This document shows positions 8,599 to 17,149 of a stretch of DNA of 64,000 nucleotides, piece by piece. Numbering within the stretch: the stretch's first letter is position 1; every line of letters begins with the position of its first letter. The position numbers were made by a program, and so were the translations under genes. The notes below the pieces were generated by a model. The model was not told the origin of the DNA. It made no database searches and saw only the letters and a list, made by a program, of their open reading frames with translations. This DNA comes from Candidatus Saccharibacteria bacterium GW2011_GWC2_48_9 (GTDB lineage Bacteria; Patescibacteriota; Saccharimonadia; Saccharimonadales; Saccharimonadaceae). Location of the stretch: the NCBI GenBank assembly GCA_001003725.1, contig LCPR01000005.1:1-64000 (forward strand). The letters run 5' to 3'.

Positions 8599-10322
8599 CG
8601 ATAGATATTCATACAGCCCGCAGTAATTCCACATGGAAGCACGCGGTAATATATCAAATATATCCGTGGACGTTTGCTGAAGATATTGAGCGTAGCCCAC
8701 AGCTTGGACACGGTAGCATCAGAGGTATTGAACAGAGGTTGCCTTATCTCGAGGCACTCGGGGTAAACGCACTGTGGCTTTCTCCTTTTTACCCGTCGCC
8801 AATGGTCGATGGAGGATATGACATTGCAGATTTCAAAAATGTCGACCCGGCACTCGGCACACTAGAAGACTTCGACAATCTAGTCAACGCTGCCCACGCC
8901 AAGCATATTCGCCTCATGGTAGATTTTATACCGAATCACTCATCGGACAAACACGAATGGTTTGAAAAATCTCGACGTCGCGAAGAAGGGTTTGAGGACT
9001 GGTATATATGGCACCCCGGGAAAGTGGACGAACACGGTAATCATCAGCCGCCAAACAACTGGGCGAGCGTGTTTTCTATGCCGCAACGCAAAGCACGTGC
9101 GCACGGCGAGATGGACTGGTTGCGACCAGACGAGTGGACGCCACCATTGTCTGCGTGGCAATGGGACGATGTGCGAAAAGAGTTTTATCTGCATAGCTTT
9201 GCTGTTGAGCAGCCAGACCTAAACTGGAGTAACCCCTACGTACGTGAGGCTATGAAAGACGCCATGAGGTTTTGGCTAGACCGTGGAGTCGATGGTTTTC
9301 GAGTTGATGCAGTCAATCATATCGGTAAGAATATGGATTTGCCGAACGAAGAGGTGAATACCGCTTATAACGAAGAGTGGAATGACAATCCGTACGATCA
9401 ATTACTCAACTACAACAGCTGTGGTTACCCAGCGAAGCTGCATGAGTATGTTTGGGAAATGTGCCAAGTACTCAAAGACGAAGCGTACGAGACGCGCGAT
9501 TTGCGTATGATTCTCGAGGCATACATGGGTGAGTCTGACCTGCGTGATATCGATGCGATTGCGCCAGAAGTGGCCAGTACATTCAACTTTGGTGGGCTGA
9601 GTGCCGACTGGAGTGCTGGCGCTCGTAAAATACAGATGGACTACTACTATGAGCGTTTGTTGAAAGACGCTGTTGGCAATCAAGTCAATGGCAACCACGA
9701 CAAGTCACGATTGGCCCAGCGACTTGGGCATAACGGTGCGCGCGCAGCGGCTGTGACGACGCTATTTCTACCCGGCATGCGCTTCGTCTACAACGGCGAA
9801 GAGCTCGGTTTAATGGATGCTGATATTCCAGAAGATCGTTTGCAAGACCCCAACGGTCTCCGCGACCCAGAGCGCACGCCGATACCATGGGATGATACAC
9901 TGCCTAACTCTGGTTTCTCTTGCGCTGAACCCGAAGCTTTGTGGCTACCTGCCAATCATGCAGATGCGCATAAAGCGGTGTCACGTCAAGAGCAGCACGA
10001 TAAATCTTCACTCGCACTCTACCGGGCAGCGATACGTCTCAATCATGAGTTAGAAGCGGCGACCGGAGAATACGTGTCGCTACATACGGAAAACGACCAA
10101 GTGCTCTCATATGGACGAAGGTCTCCAGACGGAGAGCAGCTGATAGTTATGACAAACTTTAGTCGCAACAAACAACGGGGCGTCAAGGTGTCGGACAGTA
10201 TGTTCGTGATGGGCCAGACGATTTTATCGAGCGTGACCGTGGAGCGCGAAAGCCGTAGGGTCGACCTGCGTGCGGGTGTGACGCTAGAGCCGGATGAATC
10301 TGTGGTGATCAAGCCGATCTAG
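8595..10322 (+). CDS. GH13 alpha-glucosidase / amylase-like enzyme
   Basis: A TIM-barrel GH13 enzyme of 575 residues without signal peptide. Seen are YQIYPWTF at the start, the conserved DFIPNHSS, the nucleophile region GFRVDAVNH, the acid/base Glu in LEAYMGE and NGNHDKSR with the third Asp. QPDLNW places it near oligo-1,6-glucosidase, alpha-glucosidase and trehalose synthase groups; the exact substrate cannot be read from sequence. It starts with GTG overlapping the trehalase stop, which suggests a shared alpha-glucoside pathway. Its stop overlaps the stop of rarA on the other strand. Confidence 0.88.
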   Translation: MTIDIHTARSNSTWKHAVIYQIYPWTFAEDIERSPQLGHGSIRGIEQRLPYLEALGVNALWLSPFYPSPMVDGGYDIADFKNVDPALGTLEDFDNLVNAAHAKHIRLMVDFIPNHSSDKHEWFEKSRRREEGFEDWYIWHPGKVDEHGNHQPPNNWASVFSMPQRKARAHGEMDWLRPDEWTPPLSAWQWDDVRKEFYLHSFAVEQPDLNWSNPYVREAMKDAMRFWLDRGVDGFRVDAVNHIGKNMDLPNEEVNTAYNEEWNDNPYDQLLNYNSCGYPAKLHEYVWEMCQVLKDEAYETRDLRMILEAYMGESDLRDIDAIAPEVASTFNFGGLSADWSAGARKIQMDYYYERLLKDAVGNQVNGNHDKSRLAQRLGHNGARAAAVTTLFLPGMRFVYNGEELGLMDADIPEDRLQDPNGLRDPERTPIPWDDTLPNSGFSCAEPEALWLPANHADAHKAVSRQEQHDKSSLALYRAAIRLNHELEAATGEYVSLHTENDQVLSYGRRSPDGEQLIVMTNFSRNKQRGVKVSDSMFVMGQTILSSVTVERESRRVDLRAGVTLEPDESVVIKPI

Positions 10323-11494
10323 TCAGAGTATTCACTCGCAACATCATTTGGCAAAAAGCCTTTTGTATGCTGAAAGTTTGCTTCCCATTTGTAATCTTTT
10401 GTGTAGCCAAGGTCTTTCATGAGTTTTGTCGGTGCGTTGCGTAGGTGTAGCGGTACAGGAGAGTCCGGATATCGCTTGGAAAGATCTTGGGCTCTGTACA
10501 TCAGGTCGGTGGTCTCTCGCGATTTGTTGCTACGCGCAAGCGCCGTTGCGACATGGTAGAGCACGTAGCTGCTTTCTGGCATGCCGATTCGTTCTACTGC
10601 TTGAAAGCCGTTTAATGCGAGACCAAGTGCACCGTTGCCAGCGAGGCCTATGTCTTCACTGGCAAATATTACCATGCGTCTTGCGATAAACTTTGGATCT
10701 TCACCGGCATCTATCATGCGCGACAGGTAGTAGAGGGTGGCTTCGACGCTACTGCCGCGCATACTTTTGATAAATGCAGACACAACGTTGTAGTGCATTT
10801 CGCCTTTCTTGTCATAGCCCGGCACTCGCTTTTGGGCAGCTACCTTCACGATATCTGGCGTGACCTTACGCGCATCCATATTGAACGATAGCTCTAAGTT
10901 GCCAAGTGCCACGCGCGCGTCTCCGCCAGACAATTCTGCCAGGTAGTCGATCGCCTCATCAGTGATATGTTTTGTTTTGCCAAGCGCCTCGACGGCATGG
11001 GTGACTATGTTGATAATATCTGCCTTACTATGTGGCTCGAGTATCAGTACTCGACTTCGACTCAGAAGCGGCGTGATAACTTCGAAACTTGGATTTTCGG
11101 TCGTCGCACCGATGAGCGTGATGAGTCCGCTTTCGACATGCGGCAAAAATGCGTCTTGCTGTGCTTTGTTGAAGCGATGAATTTCGTCGACAAATAGTAC
11201 GGTTCTGAGCTGCAGGTTCCAATTTTGCCGCGCATGTTCGATGACTTTTTCGACGTCTTTTTTGCCGCTCGTGACGGCGCTAATTTCGATACATTCAGCT
11301 TCAACTTCTTTTGCGATGATGCGAGCAAGCGTAGTCTTGCCGCTGCCAGGAGGCCCCCAGAGTATCAAGCTCACAGGCTCCTTGCTTTTGACGATTTGGC
11401 GTAAAATCTCACCCTGTCCTAACAGGTGGGTTTGACCAATAACCTCATCGAGTGTCTGAGGGCGCATTCTTTCTGCTAGAGGTACGCGTTCCAT
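10319..11494 (-). CDS. rarA: replication-associated recombination protein A (RarA/MgsA)
   Basis: AAA+ clamp-loader-like ATPase acting at stalled replication forks. Near the start are [16 protein letters not shown] and Walker [10 protein letters not shown]; then Walker [17 protein letters not shown], sensor 1 [10 protein letters not shown] and the MgsA C-terminal region (LPNDV near the end). The ATG at 11494 was chosen over an ORF start 23 codons upstream because TATAAT lies six bases before it and the protein then aligns with the family N-terminus. It is 391 residues, slightly short for the family. Confidence 0.93.
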   Translation of the reverse strand: MERVPLAERMRPQTLDEVIGQTHLLGQGEILRQIVKSKEPVSLILWGPPGSGKTTLARIIAKEVEAECIEISAVTSGKKDVEKVIEHARQNWNLQLRTVLFVDEIHRFNKAQQDAFLPHVESGLITLIGATTENPSFEVITPLLSRSRVLILEPHSKADIINIVTHAVEALGKTKHITDEAIDYLAELSGGDARVALGNLELSFNMDARKVTPDIVKVAAQKRVPGYDKKGEMHYNVVSAFIKSMRGSSVEATLYYLSRMIDAGEDPKFIARRMVIFASEDIGLAGNGALGLALNGFQAVERIGMPESSYVLYHVATALARSNKSRETTDLMYRAQDLSKRYPDSPVPLHLRNAPTKLMKDLGYTKDYKWEANFQHTKGFLPNDVASEYSD

Positions 11495-11548
11495 ACTCTT
11501 ATTATAACGGACTTTTACCAATCGTCTTGGTGCGGGTATAATGAGTAG
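11495..11548. promoter_or_regulatory. divergent leaderless promoters of rarA and ddl
   Basis: A 54-base gap between two opposed ATG codons. Each gene has TATAAT exactly six bases before its ATG (minus strand 11501-11506, plus strand 11537-11542). There is no room for a Shine-Dalgarno site, so both messages should begin at or within a few bases of the start codon. Confidence 0.75.
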
Positions 11549-12568
11549 ATGAAGAAAATGCAAATCCTACTTCTTTTTGGCGGCGAATCAACGGAACACG
11601 ATGTGTCGATCATGTCGGCACGTAATATATATAGTGCGCTTGATACCAATGCATTTGATGTGCAACTTGGCTATATCGACCACAGTGGCCGATGGTTTGC
11701 GCTAGAAAGCTTCGATGAGCACACCGACGCAGGTGAGCTACCAAGATTGTTGCCACTTTTGGGTGAAGGCTCTTTTCAGGTCGGTGGCTCGGTCTATTCG
11801 CCGTCTGTGATCCTGCCCGCGCTGCACGGTAAGAACGGGGAAGATGGAAGCGTGCAGGGTTTAGCGCAACTCCTGCATATACCGATTGTGGGCTGCGATA
11901 TGACCTCGAGTGCAGCAGGTATGGACAAAGTGATAGCGAAGCGCGTCGCATCGCAAATCGCCATTGACATTGTGCCGTATATCGTCCATCGTCGCGGTGA
12001 CAACGCAATGAATTATGAGCAAGTACGCCAAGAGCTTGGAGATACGCTGTTCGTCAAGCCGTCTCGTGCAGGTAGTTCTGTAGGTGTGAACAAGGTGCAT
12101 GATGCCCGCGAATTGCAGCTCGCTATCGAACAGGCACTTGCGGTAGACGATACCGTGCTTGTGGAGCGTGCAATGAATGTTCGGGAGCTAGAGGTTGCCG
12201 CACTTGGTAATCCACCTCACCACCGTCTTAGTCGAGTAGGCGAAGTACTGCCGGGTGAAGATTTTTATAGTTACGATGACAAGTACGATCAGACTAGTAC
12301 CTCCGCGGTGCGTATTCCGGCCGACATACCAGACAACGTGGCTGAGAAAGTGCAGCAACACGCAGGAAAGCTATTTGCCGAAATAGGTGCGAGTTGCCTT
12401 GCTCGCATAGACTTTTTCCTCACAGATGACGGCACATTGTATTTTAATGAAATCAACACATTGCCCGGTTTCACCGACATAAGTATGTATCCGAAACTAT
12501 GGGAAGACTCCGGTGTGAGCTACCAAGAGTTGTTGAGTGAGCTCATTGCTCATGCACTATCTCGCTAG
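11549..12568 (+). CDS. ddl: D-alanine--D-alanine ligase
   Basis: ATP-grasp enzyme that joins two D-alanines for peptidoglycan. It begins LLLFGGESTEHDVSIMSA (the family N-terminal motif), has LHGKNGEDGS, VKPSRAGSSVGV and the closing metal and substrate site EINTLPGFT. The length of 339 residues is normal. Leaderless start. With murF at 48030 it shows that the cell makes its own UDP-MurNAc-pentapeptide end. Confidence 0.96.
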   Translation: MKKMQILLLFGGESTEHDVSIMSARNIYSALDTNAFDVQLGYIDHSGRWFALESFDEHTDAGELPRLLPLLGEGSFQVGGSVYSPSVILPALHGKNGEDGSVQGLAQLLHIPIVGCDMTSSAAGMDKVIAKRVASQIAIDIVPYIVHRRGDNAMNYEQVRQELGDTLFVKPSRAGSSVGVNKVHDARELQLAIEQALAVDDTVLVERAMNVRELEVAALGNPPHHRLSRVGEVLPGEDFYSYDDKYDQTSTSAVRIPADIPDNVAEKVQQHAGKLFAEIGASCLARIDFFLTDDGTLYFNEINTLPGFTDISMYPKLWEDSGVSYQELLSELIAHALSR

Positions 12569-12619
12569 TGCTATACTGATAGCAGCAACAACCAAGACAT
12601 AAGCCAAAGGAGCATGTTC

Positions 12620-13741
12620 ATGGGATTTTTTCATCATAACGCACCAGACCAACCCTCAAGTTCCGATGAGTCGAGCGATCTCACGGCAGACTCAACTATT
12701 CGCCAGTGGCTGGAGCACCCAGCTGGCGGGAAGATATTCCGAGCAATGCTTGAAGAGGCGGGGCAAAATGAAAAAGTTCTCGCTCCTGTGAAAAACTGGC
12801 CTTTGAAAAGAGTTGCCGGTATGAGCAAGGGTAAGATGACCGATGAAATGATAGCCGATATGGTAAAACGGGCAAATGCCGGCGAGACGGATACTGAAGG
12901 AGAGGGGTCGGTCTCCATCGCACCCACAACCGAAGTCAGTGTTGAACCATCGACACCAGTAGAGGAGCTAAATACGAGTGAGTGGCGAGAAACAATAACT
13001 CCCGGTAGGTTTGGTGCAAAGACGATTATTGTCACTGGAGCCGGCTCAGGTATCGGCCGGGCTACTGCATCTCGTATCGCGAGAGAGGGTGGGCGAGTAG
13101 TGGCTGTTGATATCTCTCAAGAACGGCTGAATGAGTTCAAGGCATCGCTTCCAGATGCAAATATAGAAACTGTGGCCGGTGACATTACAGACAGTTACAC
13201 GGTCGCCGATATCGTTGCGGTCGCTGGCGATACTATCGACGGGTTGGCAAACATTGCCGGTATTATGGACAATATGACTCCTGTGCATGAGGTAAGTGAT
13301 GAAATATGGGAGCGTGTGCTCAATGTAAATCTAGTTGGTACTATGAAACTTATGCGTGCAACGGTGCCAAAAATGCTTGCGCAAAAGAGCGGATCAATTG
13401 TTAACATCACTTCCGAGGCTGGCCTTCGGGGTTCGGCGGCGGGCGCAGCCTATACTACGTCGAAGCATGCGGTGATAGGCCTTACGAAAAGTGCAGCGTT
13501 TAGCTACACGGGCACTGGTATCCGAGTGAACGCCGTAGCGCCTGGTGGCGTCGCGACTAACATTGAGGCGAAGTTCGACTCTGAAATGTTCACCGAACGC
13601 TTTGGAGTTGCCGTGGGCGTTATGCCAGCGCCGACAACAGCAGAGTCATTAGCTGCATCGATAACCTTTCTTCTGAGTGACGACGGGGTAAATATTAATG
13701 GAGCTATCGTGCCGTCCGACGGCGGCTGGTCGGTAGCATAG
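12620..13741 (+). CDS. short-chain dehydrogenase/reductase with N-terminal extension
   Basis: The C-terminal 240 residues are a classical SDR: TGAGSGIG nucleotide loop, NIAG, the catalytic Ser region NITSEAG, and YTTSK with catalytic Tyr and Lys. The first 130 residues are an extra part: a helical segment rich in charged residues, then a Ser/Thr/Glu-rich linker. I cannot assign it. The ATG at 12620 is chosen over 12614 because the AAAGGAG site is then seven bases away. Substrate unknown. Confidence 0.85.
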   Translation: MGFFHHNAPDQPSSSDESSDLTADSTIRQWLEHPAGGKIFRAMLEEAGQNEKVLAPVKNWPLKRVAGMSKGKMTDEMIADMVKRANAGETDTEGEGSVSIAPTTEVSVEPSTPVEELNTSEWRETITPGRFGAKTIIVTGAGSGIGRATASRIAREGGRVVAVDISQERLNEFKASLPDANIETVAGDITDSYTVADIVAVAGDTIDGLANIAGIMDNMTPVHEVSDEIWERVLNVNLVGTMKLMRATVPKMLAQKSGSIVNITSEAGLRGSAAGAAYTTSKHAVIGLTKSAAFSYTGTGIRVNAVAPGGVATNIEAKFDSEMFTERFGVAVGVMPAPTTAESLAASITFLLSDDGVNINGAIVPSDGGWSVA

Positions 13742-13745
13742 CATC

Positions 13746-14609
13746 ATGATGTTAAGCTGGCAAATACTCACTGCTATTAGCGTACTCGGGTTGTCGATCT
13801 CAATTATATTGCAGCGTATCTTACTGCACGGCGACAAGATTAACCCGTATGCCTATGCGGCAATATTTCAAGCGATGGTGGGAGTACTGTTACTCGCGGT
13901 AGCGATACTGGTGGGCTTTCGGCTACCGAATATCGAAACATTGCTCGTGCCGGTTGCTATTTCTTCTGTTGCGTATGGCCTAGGCCATATTATGTATGCG
14001 AAGACGCTGCAGAAGGTAGAGGCTTCGGCGTTCTCTGTGTACTTTGCGACGCATGCCATATGGATGATGCTATTCGGCGTGACGATATTCGGCGAGGTGC
14101 TCACTTGGTGGCAAGGAGCCGGAGCAGTGTTCGTATTTGCCGGTGTAGTGCTGCTGGTCAAGCGACCAGCTAAGCTACTCTCGGATAAAGGCGCGCTATA
14201 CGGCCTTATCACCGGTGTGTTATTCGGTATAGCCATCACAGCATGGGCGTATGTTGGCCGGTATACAGATACCTTGTCGTGGGCGGCGATTAGCTTTTTG
14301 CTGCCAGTCATCGTGGTGTTGCTTGCAAGACCAAAGACTCTTAAAACTATTCCTGCTATCTTAAAAAAGCGTACGCTTATGTCAAAGCTCCTGGTGCTCG
14401 CTGCGTTCTATGGCATCGGTAGCCTGGCTATGCTCTATGCATATAACCAGGGTGCACTGTCGGTTATTTCACCGCTACGCCAAACGGGCATCATTGTGAC
14501 GACGATCTTAGCGCTGATGTTCATTTCGGCTGAGCGTCACAATATTCAGCGCAAGATTGCGGCAGCGCTTATTTGTTTCGCTGGAGTAGTGTTGCTGCTA
14601 GTTAACTAA
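13746..14609 (+). CDS. EamA/DMT-family transporter
   Basis: Ten predicted hydrophobic segments in two related halves, with the DMT pattern (an IFGE motif at the end of the first half and a closing VVLLLVN). 287 residues is typical. It begins four bases after the SDR stop, so it is very likely cotranscribed with it. Substrate unknown; drug, amino acid or metabolite export are all possible. Confidence 0.85.
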   Translation: MMLSWQILTAISVLGLSISIILQRILLHGDKINPYAYAAIFQAMVGVLLLAVAILVGFRLPNIETLLVPVAISSVAYGLGHIMYAKTLQKVEASAFSVYFATHAIWMMLFGVTIFGEVLTWWQGAGAVFVFAGVVLLVKRPAKLLSDKGALYGLITGVLFGIAITAWAYVGRYTDTLSWAAISFLLPVIVVLLARPKTLKTIPAILKKRTLMSKLLVLAAFYGIGSLAMLYAYNQGALSVISPLRQTGIIVTTILALMFISAERHNIQRKIAAALICFAGVVLLLVN

Positions 14610-14665
14610 GGTCGGGCTTGTAGGGCACAAGTCTCTACTCAGCTACATCGAGTATACTAAGGTAT

Positions 14666-15115
14666 ATGTCTAAAAAAGAACGGCGTGTTCATACTGCTGC
14701 AGAGTTTGAGCTTGATGTGTTATCGAGCGACACCGATATGTTTCGGTGGTTTTTGTTGTGCTATCTTTTCGGCAAGCCGATACGCTCGGAAACTGCCGTG
14801 GCAACCTGGAAACTTTTTATTTCTCATACGCTCGACACTCCATGGGCCATCATTGACGCGTCCGAGCATACGCTCGTGGGCGTGTTGCATGCCGGCGGCT
14901 ACACGAGATATCAGCATGCAACCGCGCAGGGCTTGCGAATATGTATGGATAGATTAGTCCGCGAATATGAAGGGTCACTGCTGCTCATGCTGGAAAGTAG
15001 CATGGATGAAGAGGAGTTTTCGAAGCGTCTACAGGCACTATACGGCGTAGGTCCAAAAATTGCAGAAATATTTACGCGTGAGACCACTGAACACTTCGCG
15101 CAGCGCGCCGAATAG
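14666..15115 (+). CDS. helix-hairpin-helix protein, endonuclease III-like fragment
   Basis: A 149-residue soluble protein with LYGVGPKIAEIFTRE near its C-terminus, a helix-hairpin-helix of the HhH-GPD (endonuclease III) type. The catalytic Asp and the iron-sulfur cysteines of full DNA glycosylases are not seen, so this may be a DNA-binding relative and not an active enzyme. TATACT lies seven bases before ATG (leaderless). Confidence 0.65.
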   Translation: MSKKERRVHTAAEFELDVLSSDTDMFRWFLLCYLFGKPIRSETAVATWKLFISHTLDTPWAIIDASEHTLVGVLHAGGYTRYQHATAQGLRICMDRLVREYEGSLLLMLESSMDEEEFSKRLQALYGVGPKIAEIFTRETTEHFAQRAE

Positions 15116-15131
15116 GGCTGTTCCGTGCTTT

Positions 15132-15341
15132 TTAGTGTTTTTTATCTATCACCGGTTGCCAGGATTGAACATCTTGCAGGGCGAAATCACGCTGCTCATT
15201 TTTCTTGATGTCTAGAGCCTTTAGCAGCCACTGCTCGGTAGGGTGGTAATCTGTTGCACCGAACCAAATTTCAATCGGCTGTATAGTGCGAGTGGCTGTT
15301 ACACCTTTCCAATTTGTGTAGATAATCTCAACTGCGTTCAT
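15132..15341 (-). CDS. small WYL-like protein
   Basis: 69 residues resembling the small stand-alone proteins related to the WYL domain: IIYTNWKGVTATRTIQP, then EIWFG and a C-terminal W-LKALDI-K-EQRDFAL segment. WYL domains bind ligands or nucleic acid in regulators. There is no helix-turn-helix here. TATAAT lies six bases before the ATG. It is divergent from the DUF4385 gene. Confidence 0.65.
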   Translation of the reverse strand: MNAVEIIYTNWKGVTATRTIQPIEIWFGATDYHPTEQWLLKALDIKKNEQRDFALQDVQSWQPVIDKKH

Positions 15342-15381
15342 GGAAGTATTATATCAATGGATTAGCTGGTATTGTAGAGGA

Positions 15382-15867
15382 ATGGACTATAGGAGTATAG
15401 ATTGGTCGACAGATTTCCGCGCCCACCCAGAAAAGTATGTCATCGGCAGGGGAGAATTGGGCGTATTGTCGGCCGAACCGTATAAGAGTGAGTTATTGCC
15501 ACATTGGAAGTTTGCTACGCCAGAAAAAGCTACCATCTCAGCCGATGTTATCTTGGAGATGTTCTATGAGTATAAATCGCAAGGTGACTTCGTCGGTATG
15601 GATATGGCTCGTAAGTTTTTGCAGATGGGGTATACGCGTGCGCGTCGCTATGCAAATCACAAAGGCGGCAAGAAGTATGACGGACCGGTGCCGCCAGATA
15701 AAAAAGGGCAAAGTGGCGCACATGGTCGCAAGGAGTTACCTCGCTCAGAGGAAGATCCGGTGAAAGCCGAATCTGCGCGTATATTCCATGAGCGCTATAT
15801 GCGTGCTACGCAAGATGAAGACTACCGACGATTAGCCGAAGAGCACAAGAGTCGGTACCAGCAGTAG
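15382..15867 (+). CDS. DUF4385 family protein
   Basis: 161 residues with the family core: an N-terminal IDWSTDFRAHPEKYVIGRGE, then PYKSELLPHW, then DMARKFLQMGYTRARRYANHKGG. Function is not known. The ATG at 15382 follows an AGAGGA site and matches the family start; an upstream in-frame ATG at 15340 would overlap the divergent gene's start. The C-terminal third is charged and helical. Confidence 0.85.
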   Translation: MDYRSIDWSTDFRAHPEKYVIGRGELGVLSAEPYKSELLPHWKFATPEKATISADVILEMFYEYKSQGDFVGMDMARKFLQMGYTRARRYANHKGGKKYDGPVPPDKKGQSGAHGRKELPRSEEDPVKAESARIFHERYMRATQDEDYRRLAEEHKSRYQQ

Positions 15868-15874
15868 GTACGAC

Positions 15875-16246
15875 TTAGTGGGACATATGATTGCTAGTCG
15901 ACCCGTTGCTCATATAGCCCCAGTCTTTTTGCCACTGCTTCATCTGCGCTATCTCCTTCTGCTGCGCCGAAACAATATCGACTGATAACTTTTTCAGCTC
16001 TTGGTGAGTGGCCCGATCTGCCGATAATTGGGACATTTCAACTGCCGCTTCGTGATGCGCAATCATATGAGATATAAATGCCTTGTCGTATTCGTCACCC
16101 TTTTTATCACGTAACTCTTCGGTCATTTGTGACATAGACACCTCGTTGGTATGTGTAGCGTCTCCTTGAAGGGTGGCTGCAATCGACACCATAAGTCCGC
16201 CGATAAAAAATCCTATTAATCCGTATATAAGTGGTTTTGTTTCCAT
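15875..16246 (-). CDS. DUF305 family membrane-anchored protein of the copper operon
   Basis: An N-terminal membrane anchor (about residues 6-26), then a helical ferritin-like DUF305 domain with the core EYDKAFISHMIAHHEAAVEMS, whose Met and His residues are good copper ligands, and a His/Met-rich tail (NHMSH). It probably holds copper at the outer face. It is the third gene of the DUF4396-csoR-DUF305 operon, eight bases after csoR. Confidence 0.88.
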   Translation of the reverse strand: METKPLIYGLIGFFIGGLMVSIAATLQGDATHTNEVSMSQMTEELRDKKGDEYDKAFISHMIAHHEAAVEMSQLSADRATHQELKKLSVDIVSAQQKEIAQMKQWQKDWGYMSNGSTSNHMSH

Positions 16247-16254
16247 AGATCCTC

Positions 16255-16545
16255 CTATTTTGTTATCATGCGACCAATCGCATCGGCTAATTCATCTGCT
16301 TTGTGTTGTCGTGATGCGTCGTCAGTCTCGCCGGAGAGGCAGTGTTTCGCGTGATCTCGAATGAGCTCAACGGCAACTTTGTCGAGTGCTGATCGAGCGG
16401 CAGAAATTTGTGTGAGAATATCGATGCAATATTTATCCTCCTCTACCATATTGGCGATACCACGAACCTGGCCTTCTGCGCGCCTAAGCCTTTTTAAGAT
16501 CGCTTGTTTATTTTCATAATATCCATGTGCGTGTGTAGATGACAT
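16255..16545 (-). CDS. csoR: CsoR-type copper-sensing repressor
   Basis: 96 residues of the CsoR/FrmR family, all helical. The start at 16545 has a TAGGAGA site; the longer open frame in front is the shadow of the upstream gene. Cys40, His65 and Cys69 stand at the same spacing as the Cu(I) ligands Cys36, His61 and Cys65 of M. tuberculosis CsoR. The family core KRLRRAEGQVRGI is present. Copper binding would release the operator found at 17038-17056. Confidence 0.93.
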   Translation of the reverse strand: MSSTHAHGYYENKQAILKRLRRAEGQVRGIANMVEEDKYCIDILTQISAARSALDKVAVELIRDHAKHCLSGETDDASRQHKADELADAIGRMITK

Positions 16546-16553
16546 AATTTCTC

Positions 16554-17027
16554 CTAGTGGTGGTGTCCTTGATGATATTTCATAACGAGTGCGTGACCCT
16601 TGCCTTTCGAAAGCAAATATTTGTTGACTGGAAAAGCTGCCATGTATGCGGCAGCGAGCGCAATCGGCATACTGAGCCAGAACAGCGGGTTGACGATACC
16701 CGCAGACATTGCGCCGGGTATGAGCGCCATCACGACATTGTCGACCACCTCCATCGTTGCGATAGACAGCGTGTCGGCGGCAAATACAATAGATAACGCA
16801 GCGAAGAATCCGACACCAGCTTTTCGTAGCGGCAGAGTAGAGAGCGTGAAGCCAAAGAGGAACGCTAGGCCTACGGCCAAGAGGATAGTCTGCAGTGTGG
16901 TCCAGCCAAGAGCAGTGCCGATAATGAGCCCCGTTACTTCGCCAAGCGCGCAACCCGTCAGGCAGTGAAGCGTGGCGCTTGCAGCCATTTTATTGTTATT
17001 TTGATCGTGATTTTTATGAGTGTGCAT
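16554..17027 (-). CDS. DUF4396 membrane protein, first gene of the copper operon
   Basis: 157 residues with four or five membrane segments, an N-terminal His/Asn-rich stretch, the DUF4396 motif LHCLTGCALGEV with two cysteines, and a C-terminal KYHQGHHH. The residues suit copper handling and the family is usually linked to copper genes, but its activity is unproven. The Shine-Dalgarno site AGGAGG is strong, unlike most genes here. Confidence 0.85.
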   Translation of the reverse strand: MHTHKNHDQNNNKMAASATLHCLTGCALGEVTGLIIGTALGWTTLQTILLAVGLAFLFGFTLSTLPLRKAGVGFFAALSIVFAADTLSIATMEVVDNVVMALIPGAMSAGIVNPLFWLSMPIALAAAYMAAFPVNKYLLSKGKGHALVMKYHQGHHH

Positions 17028-17037
17028 ACTTACCTCC

Positions 17038-17077
17038 TATACCCCCATAGGGTATATGTTCGTACGGAATTTGTCAA
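17038..17077 (-). promoter_or_regulatory. CsoR operator overlapping the -10 of the copper operon
   Basis: A palindrome TATACCC-N5-GGGTATA lies at 17038-17056, of the TACCC...GGGTA type bound by CsoR proteins. On the minus strand a TTGACA box (17072-17077) is 15-17 bases from a TATACC/TACCCT box inside the palindrome. Bound repressor would therefore block RNA polymerase. Confidence 0.8.
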
Positions 17078-17149
17078 TTATTTTTGCGTCCAAATGCTGT
17101 GTGCATTTTTCATGGTGGCTCGTGATGATACTATGGAAGTACGGTACAT

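Noticed and set aside
16546-16953. Long N-terminal extension of csoR (232-codon frame)
   Set aside because: The extra part is the shadow of the DUF4396 gene; the ATG at 16545 has a good Shine-Dalgarno site and matches the family start.
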